From Methyloligella solikamskensis (GTDB lineage: Bacteria; Pseudomonadota; Alphaproteobacteria; Rhizobiales; Methyloligellaceae): a stretch of 64,000 nucleotides of DNA. Made by a program: the position numbers and the translations under genes. A model generated the notes under the pieces. It was not told the origin of the DNA and searched no databases. It saw only the letters and a list, made by a program, of their open reading frames with translations. Below, piece after piece: positions 48,784 through 58,008 of the stretch. Within the stretch, counting starts at the first letter, position 1. The number at the start of each line of letters is the position of its first letter. Where the stretch lies: assembly GCF_042676065.1 (NCBI RefSeq), contig NZ_JBHTJO010000001.1, positions 310,001 through 374,000 on the forward strand. The letters run 5' to 3'.

Positions 48784-49572
48784 CTAACTTGCCGCAGGGG
48801 CCGGTGTTTTTGGCTTGAACAGGCAGATATCGGCAATGACGCAGCGCCAGCATTCGGGCTTGCGCGCCTTGCAGATGTAGCGGCCGTGCAGGATCAGCCA
48901 GTGATGGGCGTGGAGCTTGTACTGGTCGGGGACGACCTTCTCTAGGCAGAGCTCGACATCGAGGGGCGTCTTGCCCGGCGCGAGCCCGGTGCGGTTGGAC
49001 ACGCGGAAAATATGGGTATCCACGGCCAGGGTCGGCTGGCCGAAGGCGACGTTCAAAACCACGTTCGCGGTCTTCCGGCCGACGCCTGGCAGCGACTCCA
49101 GAGCGTCGCGGTCCTCCGGCACCTTGCCGCCGTAGTCTTCCGCCAACGTCTTGGATAAGGCGACGATATTCTTGGCCTTGCTGCGGAATAGGCCGATGGT
49201 TTTTATTTTGTCGATCACCTGCTCCTCGCTTAAGCGGGCCAGCTTCTCCGGCGTGTCCGCGAGCGCGAAGAGGTCCGGCGTCGCCTTGTTGACCGAGGCG
49301 TCGGTCGCCTGGGCGGACAGAACGACGGCGACGAGCAAGGTGAACGGACTCGAATAGTGGAGTTCGCTCCGCGGATCCGGATCGATCTCCTGGAACCGGC
49401 GGAACATCTCCTCGATTTGCGGCTTGCTTAGTTTCGAGCGATAAGTTTTCGCTCGGCGAGACTTGCTTGGGCCAGACTTCGTCGAACCGGATTTGGCGTT
49501 TTTCGGCGCTTTTTCCGGTTTCTTGGCGCGTTTCGCCTCAGTTGACCGGTTTGATTTGGGTTGAACCGCCAC
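48784..49572 (-). CDS. nth: Endonuclease III (DNA glycosylase/AP lyase)
   Basis: Nth excises oxidised pyrimidines. Motifs are the helix-hairpin-helix ESLPGVGRKTANVVLN with the catalytic lysine, AVDTHIFRVSNRTGL with the catalytic aspartate, and the iron-sulfur ligands CKARKPECWRCVIADIC. The GTG at 49572 is preferred because AGAAGG precedes it; the frame could begin at a TTG at 49626 but would then nearly reach the DUF2244 start. The N-terminus carries a lysine/serine-rich extension of about 40 residues. Divergent from the DUF2244 gene. Confidence 0.94.
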   Translation of the reverse strand: MAVQPKSNRSTEAKRAKKPEKAPKNAKSGSTKSGPSKSRRAKTYRSKLSKPQIEEMFRRFQEIDPDPRSELHYSSPFTLLVAVVLSAQATDASVNKATPDLFALADTPEKLARLSEEQVIDKIKTIGLFRSKAKNIVALSKTLAEDYGGKVPEDRDALESLPGVGRKTANVVLNVAFGQPTLAVDTHIFRVSNRTGLAPGKTPLDVELCLEKVVPDQYKLHAHHWLILHGRYICKARKPECWRCVIADICLFKPKTPAPAAS

Positions 49573-49630
49573 GCTTGGCCTTCTACCTAATTTCGGCAAG
49601 GAGGCACCCTGAGGTGCCTGGCGCAAAGCT

Positions 49631-50137
49631 ATGACAGACCAGTCGCAACAGTCTCAAGAGGAATTCGAGCCTGAGGAAGAATCCCGCTTCCGGGCGCTGC
49701 TGACGCCGAACCGGTCGCTCGGCCCGAAGGGTTTTCTCATCCTCATGTGCTTTATCTCCGGCATCAGCTTCACCGCGGGGCTGATGTTCTGGATGATGGG
49801 CGCCTGGCCGATCATGGGCTTCTTCGGGCTGGACGTGGCGCTGATCTATATCGCCTTCCGGGCAAGCTATAAGGCGGGGCGCCTGCATGAGACGGTGGAG
49901 CTGACCGACGAAGCCCTGACCGTCACCCGTGTGCAGCCTTCGGGCCGGTCGCAATCCTGGACCTTCAATCCTTACTGGGTACGGATTGCGGTGGAGCGGC
50001 GGGTGGGCCTGTGCAGCGAGATGTCCCTTGCCAGCCATGGCCAGAAGCTCGTCTTCGGCGCCTTCCTCACGGACGAGGAGCGGGAAGAGTTCGCCGACAC
50101 GCTGCGTTCGGCCATCGCCGAGGGGAAACCGGCTTAG
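49631..50137 (+). CDS. DUF2244 membrane protein
   Basis: The 168-residue protein has an acidic N-terminus (EEFEPEEESRFRALLTPNRS), two hydrophobic segments (about 36-57 and 61-78) and a C-terminal soluble domain with YWVRIAVERR. This is the DUF2244 layout; no function is known. It is adjacent to nth and divergent from it, with only about 58 bp between the start codons. Confidence 0.88.
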   Translation: MTDQSQQSQEEFEPEEESRFRALLTPNRSLGPKGFLILMCFISGISFTAGLMFWMMGAWPIMGFFGLDVALIYIAFRASYKAGRLHETVELTDEALTVTRVQPSGRSQSWTFNPYWVRIAVERRVGLCSEMSLASHGQKLVFGAFLTDEEREEFADTLRSAIAEGKPA

Positions 50138-50233
50138 GGTTCTCCCCTCCAAAGCCACTTCTTAAGAGCGCAAGTTTCGGGTCGCTTCCTGGCCGCCGGC
50201 CTCCTAGGCTTTGTCCGCTATCAGGAGGTTGCC

Positions 50234-51130
50234 GTGCTGACCGAACCCCAATCCGCAGTGTCGAACGATAGGAATGCGCCTCTAAGCTCCGAGGCCCCAT
50301 CGGACTACGAGCGCGTGTCGGCAGCGGTCCGCTTCGTCACGGAGAATGCGGACGACCAGCCATCGCTGGAGGACCTCGCCCGGCATGTGGGGCTGAGCCC
50401 GTTCCATTTTCAGCGTCTCTTCAAGCGCTGGGCCGGGGTGAGTCCGAAGGTTTTTCTCCAGGCCCTGACCCTGGACCGGGCGCGGGCCATGCTGCGAGAC
50501 CAGGCGAGCGTGCTGGAGACGGCACATTCGGTCGGCCTGTCGGGCGGCGGGCGTTTGCACGATCTCTTCATGACCCAGGAGGCGATGACGCCGGGCGACT
50601 ACGCCCGCGGCGGTGCGGGGCTCGAGATCGCCTATGGGTTTCACGCTTCCCCCTTCGGCGAGGCGCTCGTCATGCAGACCCGACACGGTCTTGTGGGACT
50701 GGCCTTCTGCGATAACGCGGATGCGCGGGCGCAAACCTTCGAGGACATGCGGCGGCGCTGGCCGCGAGCGACCTATGTGGAAGATCCGGCCGCGACGAGA
50801 CGAAGCGTTCAGAGCATATTTGGTGGTGCCGGGCAGGCGGACGAGCCGCTCGACATCATGCTGATCGGCACGGATTTCGAGCTCCGGGTCTGGCGGCAGC
50901 TCATGCAGGTGCCCATGGGCGAGGTGACGAGCTATGGAAGGATTGCCGAGGCCATCGGCAGGCCTGGTGCGGCGCGCGCCGTGGGCCGGGCGGTGGGACG
51001 CAATCCGCTCTCCTTCGTGGTGCCGTGCCATCGGGCGCTCGGCGCAGGCGGATCGCTCACCGGCTATCATTGGGGCCTGGTGCGAAAGCGGGTGCTGCTG
51101 GGCTGGGAAGCGGCGCGGCTGGCGCGCTGA
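50234..51130 (+). CDS. AraC-type HTH fused to methylated-DNA-protein-cysteine methyltransferase
   Basis: The 298-residue protein starts at a GTG after AGGAGG. Residues 20-115 form an AraC helix-turn-helix (LEDLARHVGLSPFHFQRLFKRWAGVSPKVF); residues 125-290 are an Ogt/MGMT domain with the active-site SFVVPCHRALGAGGSLTGYHWG. It repairs O6-alkylguanine by accepting the alkyl group. The N-terminal zinc domain of E. coli Ada, whose cysteine senses methylphosphotriesters, is absent. It may therefore autoregulate by another route. Confidence 0.93.
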   Translation: MLTEPQSAVSNDRNAPLSSEAPSDYERVSAAVRFVTENADDQPSLEDLARHVGLSPFHFQRLFKRWAGVSPKVFLQALTLDRARAMLRDQASVLETAHSVGLSGGGRLHDLFMTQEAMTPGDYARGGAGLEIAYGFHASPFGEALVMQTRHGLVGLAFCDNADARAQTFEDMRRRWPRATYVEDPAATRRSVQSIFGGAGQADEPLDIMLIGTDFELRVWRQLMQVPMGEVTSYGRIAEAIGRPGAARAVGRAVGRNPLSFVVPCHRALGAGGSLTGYHWGLVRKRVLLGWEAARLAR

Positions 51131-51132
51131 GC

Positions 51133-51771
51133 CTATTCCTCGTCCTTGAGGTCGTAGCGCTTGGCGATGCTGCCGTCCTCGTTCAGACGGTAGATGCGCG
51201 GCACGGCGGTGGCGAGCGTCAGCTCCTCGATCTGCTCGGGGCTCATGCCTTCCAGGTCCATGATGAGGGACCGCAGGGAATTGCCGTGGGCGGCCACGAG
51301 TACCGACTTGCCGGAGACGACCTCGGGAAGGATCCGTTCTTCGACGAAGGGTATGACCCGTTCGGCGGTGGTCCGGAGGCTTTCGCCGCCGGGCGGCGTC
51401 GCCTCGAAGCTGCGGCGCCAGGTGTGGACCTGGTCCTCGCCCCAGCGCTCGGCGGCTTCCGCCTTGTTAAGACCGCAGAGATCGCCGTAGTGGCGTTCGT
51501 TGAGGGCGACATCCTCGACCACCGTAATGTCGTCCTGGCCGAGCTCGTCGAGAATCAGCTTACAGGTGTCCTTGGCGCGGCGAAGCGCGCTGGTGAAGGC
51601 GAGATCGAAATGGAAGCCGTGGCTCTTCAGGGCGCGGCCCGCCCGCTGGGCTTCCTTGATGCCTAGAGAAGTGAGGGCGACATCGCGCCAGCCGGTGAAA
51701 AGGTTCGCTTCGTTCCATTCGCTCTGGCCATGACGGACCAGCACAAGCGTCCTTTCCAACCCTTCCGTCAT
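51133..51771 (-). CDS. gpmA: 2,3-bisphosphoglycerate-dependent phosphoglycerate mutase
   Basis: GpmA interconverts 3- and 2-phosphoglycerate in glycolysis. The ATG at 51771 gives 212 residues, starting TEGLERTLVLVRHGQSEWN with the phospho-histidine. Further motifs are NERHYGDLCGLNKAE, TPPGGESLRTTAERV and VLVAAHGNSLRSL. It lies 5 bp after dapB, and the long frame upstream is a shadow of dapB. The short form without the usual loop insert is common in alphaproteobacteria. Confidence 0.94.
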   Translation of the reverse strand: MTEGLERTLVLVRHGQSEWNEANLFTGWRDVALTSLGIKEAQRAGRALKSHGFHFDLAFTSALRRAKDTCKLILDELGQDDITVVEDVALNERHYGDLCGLNKAEAAERWGEDQVHTWRRSFEATPPGGESLRTTAERVIPFVEERILPEVVSGKSVLVAAHGNSLRSLIMDLEGMSPEQIEELTLATAVPRIYRLNEDGSIAKRYDLKDEE

Positions 51772-51776
51772 CGTAT

Positions 51777-52589
51777 TCACAATCCGAGAACGTCGGCCAT
51801 GGAGTAGAGGCCTGGCGGTTTGCCGAAGCCCCATTGTGCGGCTTTGACGGCGCCGCGGGAGAAGATGCCGCGATCGGTGGCGATATGACCGAGCTCGATA
51901 CGTTCGCCGGGTCCGACGAAAACGATCTTGTGCTCGCCCACCACGTCGCCGCCGCGCATGCAAGAGAAACCGATATCACCGACGCCCCGTTCCCCGGTCT
52001 GGCCTTCGCGGGCGAAGACGCCTTTGTCCTTCAGGGAGACGCCGCGCGCCTTGGCCGCGGCCTCGCCGAGCATCAATGCAGTGCCGGACGGCGCGTCCTT
52101 CTTATGGCGGTGATGAAGCTCGACGATCTCCACATCGAAGCTGTCGTCCAGGGCCTTGGCCACCTTCTCGGTGAGGTTCGCGAGCAGGTTCACGCCCATA
52201 CTCATATTGCCGGCCCGGATGATGGTGGCGTGGCGGCTGGCCGCCTCCAGGGCGTCGATATCCTCGTCGGACAGGCCGGTCGTGCCGATCACGTGGACGA
52301 TTCGGGCCTGGGCGGACAGGGCGGCGAATTCGACAGTCGCTTTCGGGCTGGTGAAGTCGAGCACGGCCTGGACCTCGGCGAACAGCGGCACGGGGTTGTC
52401 CGTGATGGTGACGCCCAAGGGCTCCAGCCCGGCGACCTCGCCGACATCCTTGCCGATGAATTCGGAGTCCGCCTGCTCCACGCCGCCGGCGACCGTGCAG
52501 CCGGGCGTCTCGGCCACAGCGCGGGTCAGGGCCTGGCCCATGCGCCCGCCAGCGCCGAGCACCGCGATCTTCATATCTTGGTCTGACAT
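51777..52589 (-). CDS. dapB: 4-hydroxy-tetrahydrodipicolinate reductase
   Basis: DapB acts in lysine and diaminopimelate synthesis. The 270-residue protein has the Rossmann start IAVLGAGGRMGQALTRAV, VLDFTSPKATVEFA, IIRAGNMSMGVNLLANL and the catalytic motif ELHHRHKKDAPSGTALMLGE. An ATG five codons inside the chosen start is also possible. Transcribed into gpmA with a 5-bp gap, so the two are coupled. Confidence 0.95.
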   Translation of the reverse strand: MSDQDMKIAVLGAGGRMGQALTRAVAETPGCTVAGGVEQADSEFIGKDVGEVAGLEPLGVTITDNPVPLFAEVQAVLDFTSPKATVEFAALSAQARIVHVIGTTGLSDEDIDALEAASRHATIIRAGNMSMGVNLLANLTEKVAKALDDSFDVEIVELHHRHKKDAPSGTALMLGEAAAKARGVSLKDKGVFAREGQTGERGVGDIGFSCMRGGDVVGEHKIVFVGPGERIELGHIATDRGIFSRGAVKAAQWGFGKPPGLYSMADVLGL

Positions 52590-52768
52590 TGTCGAGAGCG
52601 CGTCGGGTTAAGGTGGGTTCTGGCACGGCGCGAAGCGCCGGTGCCGTTCTATGACCTGACTTCTAAGACTTGGCTTGCCCGGTCACAAGACCGGAGGCGG
52701 GTTTGTTTTGTCTGCGGAGACAATTTATCCCCCGCCCGTGCCCCGGGTCAGCGTGCGGTTCGACTAGC

Positions 52769-54841
52769 TCAAGCGACAAGAGAGGATTTTGGTTCCTGCT
52801 CTTTCGCTTCTTCGTGCTCGGGCACCTCGTCTTCAGGCGCGCCGTAGTAGAAGCCCTGCACCTGATTGCAGCCCCATTCCCGCAAGGTCTCGGCCTGGGC
52901 GGCGTTCTCCACGCCCTCGGCAGTGATGGTGACATGGAGCGATTTGCCGAGGCCGACGATGCTGCTGACGATGGCGCTGGCTTCGGCGTTCTGGCCTAGA
53001 GACTCGACGAAGGATTTGTCGATCTTGATCTTCTTGACAGGGAAGCGGGTCAGATAGCTGAGGCTGGAATAGCCCGTGCCGAAATCATCCATGGCGATGG
53101 AGACGCCGAGCCGGTCCAGGGCCTCCAGCATGGCGACCACGGATTCGGTGTTCTGAAGCAGCAGCTTCTCGGTGATCTCCAATTCCAGGCGGGCGGGGTC
53201 GAGCCCGGTCTCTTTCAGCACGCGCTTCACCATGGCCACGACGTTCTGCACCTTGAACTGGGCAGGGGAGAGATTGACGGCGAGCTTGGCGTCGTCGTCC
53301 CAGGTCGTAGCGTAGTGGCAGGCGGTGCGCAGGATCCATTCCCCGATGGGAGCGATTAGGCCGGTCTCTTCCGCGAGCGGCAGGAAGACGGAGGGCGGAA
53401 TGTCGCCGTCGGTGGGGTGACGCCAGCGGGCCAGGGCCTCGTAGCCGGTCAGCGCGCCGGTCTTGAGGTCGAATTGCGGTTGGTACTCCACCCGGAGCTC
53501 GCCCTTGCGGACGGCGACGCGCAGATCGTTCTCCAGACGCCGGCGCTTCTGCAGCGCGGCATCCATGGACGGCTCGAAGAAGCGGAACGTATTCCGGCCC
53601 TCCTGCTTCGCCCGATAGAGCGCGAGGTCGGCGTTCTTGAGGAGCTCGTCGCCGGTGGTGCCATCCTCCGGCGCGATGGCGATGCCGATACTGCCGGAGC
53701 TGACGACTTCATGGCCGTCGAGGCGATAGGTTTCACCCAGGGCGCCGGTGATCCGGCGCGCCAGGGGCAGGATATCCTCAGGCGTCTCCAGCTGCTCCGC
53801 GACGATAGCGAATTCGTCGCCGCCGAGACGGCCCACGAGATCGACCTCACGGACATTGGAGCGCAGGCGGGCCGCGACCTCCTGCAGCAAAAGGTCGCCG
53901 GTCGGATGGCCGAGGGTGTCGTTGATGTCCTTGAAGCGGTCCAGGTCGAGACAGAGCACGGCCATATAGGTCTCGTGGCGCCGGCAGCGACCGACCGCGC
54001 GATCGAGGGTCTGGCGGAGTTGCAGCCGGTTGGGCAGCCCGGTCAGGGAATCGTGCAGAGCGAGAAAGCGAATCTGATCCTCAGCTTTCCAGCGCTCGCG
54101 GATGCGGCGGGACGCGATGGCGGCCGGAACCGAAAAGCCCATGACAATCAACAAGCTGGTCGCAAAGCTCACGACGGTCAGGGCCGTGTCGGTCATGTTC
54201 GCCGCGGCCTTCTGGTCGATGCGGAAGGCATAGATACGATCGAGGCTGCCGTCGGCCGAGCGGATCGGTACGAAAGCCAGGGGCTCGCCGGGCCCGGCAT
54301 CGAAGCCGTCGGAAAACTGCATGTGGCCGGTTTCGATCGCTTGGTCGAGGCCGGCGCTCGCCGCCGGGTTCTGCAGCATGGTGGAGAGGTTCTTCGAATC
54401 GAAATCGCCGCCGGTGGCCAGCACCTCGCCCTCGGGCGAGAGGATGGCGAAGCCGGCGAGGCGGCTCACGTAATCGTCGGGCTCCTCATTGCTCCCGCCT
54501 CCGACCCAATCCAGGATCAGATTCTCCAGGCCGGGCCCGGAGTGACTTTTCTCGTGGAGATCGTAGACTTCCGCATTCGCAACGGAATCGGCATGGCTTG
54601 CCAGCACGTCGGGATCCAGGGTGCGGGTCGGAAGGCCCAGCACCTCTTTATCCAGCTTTCCGCTCCGGGAGAGGCTCGTATCCACAATCTTGGTCCAGCT
54701 GATTGTGGCGTCGCGCGCGTCGGTTTCCAGAACGTGCTGAAGAGTGGTTCGCCCGGTCATTACGCCAGCCACGACCGTCAATAGGCCGAGGATGACGAGG
54801 CCAACCATTATCAGTCGGTCGCGTCCAGCAAAGTCAGGCAT
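52769..54841 (-). CDS. Membrane-bound GGDEF-EAL cyclic-di-GMP protein
   Basis: The 690-residue protein has an N-terminal membrane segment (about 10-30), a periplasmic sensor region of about 180 residues with no named domain, a second membrane segment (about 220-242), a GGDEF domain and an EAL domain. The active site GGDEF (340-344) is intact and RxxD (331-334) gives an inhibitory site. In the EAL part, EAL (468-470), DDFGTGYSSL and ITAEGVE are intact. It could synthesise or break down cyclic di-GMP; which dominates is not predictable. It is a lone gene. Confidence 0.92.
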   Translation of the reverse strand: MPDFAGRDRLIMVGLVILGLLTVVAGVMTGRTTLQHVLETDARDATISWTKIVDTSLSRSGKLDKEVLGLPTRTLDPDVLASHADSVANAEVYDLHEKSHSGPGLENLILDWVGGGSNEEPDDYVSRLAGFAILSPEGEVLATGGDFDSKNLSTMLQNPAASAGLDQAIETGHMQFSDGFDAGPGEPLAFVPIRSADGSLDRIYAFRIDQKAAANMTDTALTVVSFATSLLIVMGFSVPAAIASRRIRERWKAEDQIRFLALHDSLTGLPNRLQLRQTLDRAVGRCRRHETYMAVLCLDLDRFKDINDTLGHPTGDLLLQEVAARLRSNVREVDLVGRLGGDEFAIVAEQLETPEDILPLARRITGALGETYRLDGHEVVSSGSIGIAIAPEDGTTGDELLKNADLALYRAKQEGRNTFRFFEPSMDAALQKRRRLENDLRVAVRKGELRVEYQPQFDLKTGALTGYEALARWRHPTDGDIPPSVFLPLAEETGLIAPIGEWILRTACHYATTWDDDAKLAVNLSPAQFKVQNVVAMVKRVLKETGLDPARLELEITEKLLLQNTESVVAMLEALDRLGVSIAMDDFGTGYSSLSYLTRFPVKKIKIDKSFVESLGQNAEASAIVSSIVGLGKSLHVTITAEGVENAAQAETLREWGCNQVQGFYYGAPEDEVPEHEEAKEQEPKSSLVA

Positions 54842-54938
54842 GAATGTAGCGCTCCCATAGCCGCCGGTGTAGGGAGCGCTTATACGGGCGTTATGTTAAG
54901 ACCAGACCAATTGGGGCGGTTAGCGGGTGGTAAAGAAA

Positions 54939-55445
54939 CTATCTCCAAGCGAAGGCAATCTTGCGCAAGGACATGTCTCCGAAGCGCTCAGAGCCTTCCG
55001 CGACGGGCTCTCCGCCACGATTGAGATAGAAGTTGCAAGCCGCGTCATTGTCAGCCAAAGCCCAGACAACAAGGCCTTTCACGCCGGCATTGGCGAGACA
55101 TTTCCGGGCGCCGGAAAAAAGCTGCTCTCCGAAGCCGAGCCCCTGATAGACGGGGTGGATATAGATCTCGTAGATCTCGCCCTGGAACGCGGAGCGGCGA
55201 AGGCGGCTGCGTCCGTAGGTTGCATATCCCAGGGCTTCGCCACCAAAGTCGAGGACGAGCATCGCGTTCTTGCGGACGATTGCCGTGTCCCACCAGCCGG
55301 GGCCGCGCAGGGCGATCAGTCGTTCGAGTTGCTTATGGGGAATGATGCCTTGATAGGCGCCGCGCCATGCGTCCGCATAGACTTCCGCGAGCTTGGGCGA
55401 ATCGTCAGGACGCCCTCTTCGAATCTGCGCGACCTTCGTCTCCAT
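54939..55445 (-). CDS. GNAT-family N-acetyltransferase
   Basis: The 168-residue protein has the GNAT core: IRRGRPDDSPKLAEVYADAWRGAYQGII, the acetyl-CoA-binding IYIHPVYQGLGFGEQLF and VVWALADNDAACNFYLNRGG. The ATG at 55445 is preferred over a TTG two codons upstream. The substrate is unknown. It lies downstream of the PepSY-like gene on the same strand, behind a terminator, so it needs its own promoter. Confidence 0.88.
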   Translation of the reverse strand: METKVAQIRRGRPDDSPKLAEVYADAWRGAYQGIIPHKQLERLIALRGPGWWDTAIVRKNAMLVLDFGGEALGYATYGRSRLRRSAFQGEIYEIYIHPVYQGLGFGEQLFSGARKCLANAGVKGLVVWALADNDAACNFYLNRGGEPVAEGSERFGDMSLRKIAFAWR

Positions 55446-55523
55446 AAGCAAAGATTAGCCACTGCTTCGACGATTCGCAAAGACAATGCTTGCTTGACTC
55501 GTGCGTAAGATTCGCTCTCACGC

Positions 55524-55555
55524 AAAAAGGGCCGGACATTCCTGCCCAGCCCTTT
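55524..55555 (-). terminator. Intrinsic terminator of the PepSY-like gene
   Basis: A 10-bp stem (55526-55535 with 55546-55555, one G-U pair) encloses 10 nt and is followed on the minus strand by a run of five T. It lies 32 bp beyond the small secreted-protein gene's stop codon. Confidence 0.85.
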
Positions 55556-55586
55556 GAACCATCGAATTATCGAATGCGTGTGACGG

Positions 55587-55856
55587 CTAGTCGCGGGACA
55601 TCACGATGATGTTGAAGTCCTCATCGAGCTTGATGTCGTACGGGCCGATCTCGCATTCCGCATCGTCGATTTCGAAGATGCCGGACTTCTCGGCGTCGTA
55701 GTCGCCGCCCTTACAGCCGATCGCGGCGAGAGCTTCCTCGATCTTCGTCACCTCCTCATCGGACGGCGGGATGTCCTCGTCGGCGAGGGCAACGTTGGAG
55801 AAGGAGAGCGCAGCGGCGAGCGCCAGGGAAGCGGCGAAGGTCGTGGTCTTGAACAT
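55587..55856 (-). CDS. Small secreted PepSY-like protein
   Basis: The 89-residue protein has a typical signal peptide (MFKTTTFAASLALAAALSFS, cleavage after ALA) and a mature part of about 60 residues. It contains two cysteines (IGCKGG and AECEIG) that could form a disulfide, and a PepSY-like ending YDIKLDEDFNIIVMSRD. AGAGGA lies 6 nt before the ATG at 55856, fixing the start; a longer frame upstream is not used. PepSY domains inhibit proteases or bind metals in other proteins; here the role is unknown. A terminator follows directly. Confidence 0.75.
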   Translation of the reverse strand: MFKTTTFAASLALAAALSFSNVALADEDIPPSDEEVTKIEEALAAIGCKGGDYDAEKSGIFEIDDAECEIGPYDIKLDEDFNIIVMSRD

Positions 55857-56045
55857 CTGGATTCCTCTTATGCATTGAATCTGGCAATTGGGGCCGCGGG
55901 GAATCGCGGCATCAATTTGCCAATCCATAAGAGCAAAGATCCCAAGCGGCCGGGAGATGGTCCCGGACAACTGGTGAAAACCAAGCAATGGTTTTCGGGA
56001 TAATCCGGCAATCAATTTGCCATCCGGAGCCTGAGTGAGGCGTAA

Positions 56046-57878
56046 TTACGCAGGCACCGTCCCGGCTTCCTTAGCGCGCTCGGCCCGCTTGCGGACATTC
56101 GGATCGAGATGCTGCTTGCGGAGGCGAATCGATTTCGGGGTCACCTCGACGAATTCGTCGTCGGCGATCCAGGCGAGCGCCCGCTCCAGGGTCATCTTAA
56201 TGGGCGGGGTAAGCTTCACCGCCTCGTCCTTGGAGGTCGTGCGGATGTTGGTGAGTTTCTTGCCCTTGAGCACGTTCACCTCGAGATCGTTCTCCCGGGT
56301 GTGCTCGCCGACGATCATGCCCTGATAAACCTTCCAACCGGGCTCGATCATCATCGGGCCGCGGTCTTCCAGATTCCACAAAGCGTAGGCCACGGCCTCG
56401 CCGTTCTCGGTGGAGATGAGCACGCCGGTGCGGCGGCTCGGGATGTCGCCGCGGAAGGGCTGATAGCCGTGGAACAAGCGGTTCATGATCGCCGTGCCGC
56501 GGGTGTCGGTCAGAAGTTCGCCCTGGTAGCCGATGAGGCCGCGGGTCGGCGCCTGGAACACGAGCCGCAGGCGTCCACCGCCGGACGGCTTCATCTCGAC
56601 CATCTCGGCCTTGCGCTCGGAGAGCTTCTGGACGACGGCGCCGGAATGCTCCTCGTCGACGTCGATGATGACTTCCTCGATGGGCTCCAGCACCTGGCCG
56701 TCCTCGTCCTTCTTCAGGACCACGCGCGGACGTGAGACGCCGAGCTCATAGCCTTCCCGGCGCATGTTCTCGATCAGGATGGCGAGCTGCAGTTCGCCTC
56801 GGCCGGAGACGATGAAGCTGTCCTTCTCGGCCGTGTCGGAGATGCGGAGCGCCACATTGCCTTCGGCCTCCTTCATCAACCGGTCGCGGATGACGCGGCT
56901 GGTGACCTTGTCGCCTTCGGTGCCGGCGAGGGGGCTGTCATTGACCATGAAGGTCATGGAGACGGTCGGCGGGTCGATGGGTTGGGCCTGGATCGGCTCG
57001 GTGACCTGGGGATCGCAGAACGTGTCGGCCACCGTGCCCTTGGTGAGGCCTGAAATGGCGACGATGTCGCCGGCCTGGCCGTCTTCCACGGGCTGACGCT
57101 CGATGCCGCGGAAGGCCAGGATCTTCGAGACCCGGCCCTGGTCGACGACGTCGCCCTTGGCGTTGAGCACGTGAATATTCTGATTGGGTTTCAGGCTGCC
57201 GGCGGAGATGCGCCCGGTGATGATGCGGCCGAGATAAGGGTCGGATTCCAGCAGCGTGCCGAGCATGCGGAAGGGGCCGTCCTCAACGGTTGGGGCTGCG
57301 ACGTGGCGCAGGACCAAATCGAAAAGGGGCGCCATGCCCTGATCCTTCGGGCCGTCCTCGTTCTCGGCCATCCAGCCTTCCTTGGCGGAGCCGTAAAGGA
57401 TGGGGAAGTCGAGTTGCTCGTCGGAGGCATCGAGTGCGGCGAACAGGTCGAAGACGTCATTGATCACCTCATCGGGACGTCCGTCGGGCTTATCGACCTT
57501 GTTGATCACCACAATGGGCTTAAGACCGACCTGAAGTGCCTTGCCGACGACGAATTTCGTCTGGGGCATGGGGCCTTCGGCGGCGTCGACCAGGACGATG
57601 GCGCCATCGACCATATGAAGAATACGTTCGACCTCGCCTCCGAAATCGGCGTGGCCCGGCGTATCGACGATATTCACGCGAGTGTCGTTCCAGACCACCG
57701 AGGTGGCCTTGGCGAGGATGGTGATGCCACGCTCTTTCTCCAGATCGTTGGAGTCCATGACGCGCTCTGCAACGCGCTGGTTCTCGCGGAACGTGCCTGA
57801 TTGCTGGAGGAGCTTGTCGACCAGGGTCGTCTTGCCGTGGTCGACATGGGCGATGATGGCGATGTTACGTAGCTGCAT
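56046..57878 (-). CDS. typA: Ribosome-binding GTPase TypA/BipA
   Basis: TypA is a translational GTPase that helps ribosome assembly and stress adaptation. The true start is MQLRNIAIIAHVDHGKTTL at 57878, giving 610 residues; the open frame extends 35 codons further upstream. G motifs are AHVDHGKTTLVDKLL, ERGITI, DTPGHADFGGEVER and NKVDKPDGR. The C-terminal domain has GRGELQLAILIENMRREGYEL and RNIRTTSKDEA-type signatures (here NIRTTSKDEAVKL). The sequence is complete. Confidence 0.96.
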   Translation of the reverse strand: MQLRNIAIIAHVDHGKTTLVDKLLQQSGTFRENQRVAERVMDSNDLEKERGITILAKATSVVWNDTRVNIVDTPGHADFGGEVERILHMVDGAIVLVDAAEGPMPQTKFVVGKALQVGLKPIVVINKVDKPDGRPDEVINDVFDLFAALDASDEQLDFPILYGSAKEGWMAENEDGPKDQGMAPLFDLVLRHVAAPTVEDGPFRMLGTLLESDPYLGRIITGRISAGSLKPNQNIHVLNAKGDVVDQGRVSKILAFRGIERQPVEDGQAGDIVAISGLTKGTVADTFCDPQVTEPIQAQPIDPPTVSMTFMVNDSPLAGTEGDKVTSRVIRDRLMKEAEGNVALRISDTAEKDSFIVSGRGELQLAILIENMRREGYELGVSRPRVVLKKDEDGQVLEPIEEVIIDVDEEHSGAVVQKLSERKAEMVEMKPSGGGRLRLVFQAPTRGLIGYQGELLTDTRGTAIMNRLFHGYQPFRGDIPSRRTGVLISTENGEAVAYALWNLEDRGPMMIEPGWKVYQGMIVGEHTRENDLEVNVLKGKKLTNIRTTSKDEAVKLTPPIKMTLERALAWIADDEFVEVTPKSIRLRKQHLDPNVRKRAERAKEAGTVPA

Positions 57879-57908
57879 GGAGCCTTGAACCGATTGGGGC
57901 CTTAAACC

Positions 57909-57938
57909 AAAAAAGCGGGCCCGCTTATTCGGACCCGC
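57909..57938 (-). terminator. Intrinsic terminator of the M50 protease gene
   Basis: The stem 57915-57923 pairs with 57930-57938 over 9 bp with one G-U, around a 6-nt loop, and a run of six T follows on the minus strand. It lies between the M50-CBS gene and typA and separates the two transcripts. Confidence 0.85.
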
Positions 57939-58008
57939 GTCTGTCTCTGCCTGCCATATATAGAGGGTGCGTGACGCTTGCAATGCGTCGTCTCACCCCT
58001 CCCGCCTG

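Noticed and set aside
52675..52700. Hairpin CCGGTC...GACCGG as a terminator of the GGDEF-EAL gene
   Set aside because: On the relevant strand no T-run follows the stem, so termination is unsupported.
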